Shown one piece after another: positions 14,148-14,349 of a stretch of DNA of 14,349 nt. The DNA comes from Clostridiales bacterium (GTDB lineage: Bacteria; Bacillota; Clostridia; Oscillospirales; Oscillospiraceae): contig JAJPXR010000210.1 of NCBI GenBank assembly GCA_021205375.1, positions 1-14,349 on the forward strand, in the 5' to 3' direction. How positions within the stretch are numbered: the stretch's first letter is position 1; the number at the start of each line of letters is the position of its first letter. Both the position numbers and the translations under genes were made by a program. Below the pieces are notes generated by a model, which saw only the letters and a list, made by a program, of their open reading frames with translations, had not been told where the DNA came from and did no database searches.

Positions 14148-14349
14148 TTATCCAAACATAGTGGGCAGGGCGTACCCCTCCACCTCGCTCTTGATTTTAT
14201 CCAGGTCCAGGGTGAAAAAGACGCCGTTTTCATAGAGGACTTTCCCCCGGGCCATGGTCAGGCACACGTCGCCGCCCCGGGCGGCATAGACCAGGTTCTC
14301 CACCACGTCGTGGCAGGGGGTCAGGCTGGGCCGGGTGAAGTCCACCAGA
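14148..14349 (-). CDS. Amidohydrolase, C-terminal end (MTA/SAH deaminase-like), 5' truncated by window edge
   Basis: Only the last 66 or so residues are in the window. The visible part reads DFTRPSLTPCHDVVENLVYA, then a GGDV turn, then the MARGKVLYENGVFFTLDLDKI strand pattern. This is the typical end of amidohydrolases whose small beta-sandwich domain re-forms from the C terminus. The spacing resembles 5'-methylthioadenosine/S-adenosylhomocysteine deaminase (MtaD) and related guanine/chlorohydrolase enzymes. The metal-binding HxH and catalytic residues lie outside the window, so the substrate is not proven. The stop is TAA at 14148-14150; the codon at 14343-14345 is an internal GTG, not the start. 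A short GGGG/CCCC hairpin and repeat copy F follow it. Confidence 0.75.
   Translation of the reverse strand, partial: LVDFTRPSLTPCHDVVENLVYAARGGDVCLTMARGKVLYENGVFFTLDLDKIKSEVEGYALPTMFG

Overview
The window (about 14.3 kb, high GC) looks like a chromosomal segment of a GC-rich anaerobic Firmicute of the Oscillospiraceae type (Flavonifractor/Lawsonibacter/Oscillibacter-like). This is inferred from strong AGGAGG-type ribosome binding sites, a butyrate-type thiolase, a SpoVB/YtgP-like flippase, a YtrA-type GntR regulator with its ABC transporter, and GC-rich palindromic repeats between genes. No 16S or other marker gene is present, so the taxonomy is inference.

Left block (1-4806, plus strand): a four-gene operon for a GldA/GldF/GldG-like ABC system. 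It encodes an ATPase, an ABC-2 permease, a membrane-anchored GldG-like protein and a DUF4340-like protein, with overlaps or gaps of 13 nt or less, closed by a strong intrinsic terminator. The last two proteins carry long Asp/Glu/Ser-rich linkers.

Middle block (5080-10660, minus strand): a monocistronic acetyl-CoA acetyltransferase with a consensus sigma-A-type promoter, a possible Rex-like operator and a UUCG-capped terminator. Upstream of it lies a GntR regulator - ABC ATPase - large ABC permease operon whose genes overlap. The operon's control region has two candidate promoters, an 8-bp inverted repeat over the inner -10 box and two possible start codons for the regulator.

Right block (10750-14349, minus strand): two half-size chromate-transporter (CHR) genes with overlapping stop and start, a SpoVB/YtgP-like MOP flippase, and the 3' end of an amidohydrolase resembling 5'-methylthioadenosine/S-adenosylhomocysteine deaminases that runs off the right edge.

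The most distinctive signal is not a gene. Six copies of a palindromic element of about 57-75 bp (two hairpins inside a terminal inverted repeat) sit in every sizeable intergenic gap. Three copies carry a conserved tail of about 35 bp at a constant 21-nt distance, and two of those are followed by heptanucleotide tandem repeats next to a stop codon. One copy has one hairpin replaced by a different but still self-complementary sequence. No RNA genes, CRISPR arrays, transposase genes or phage genes were seen.
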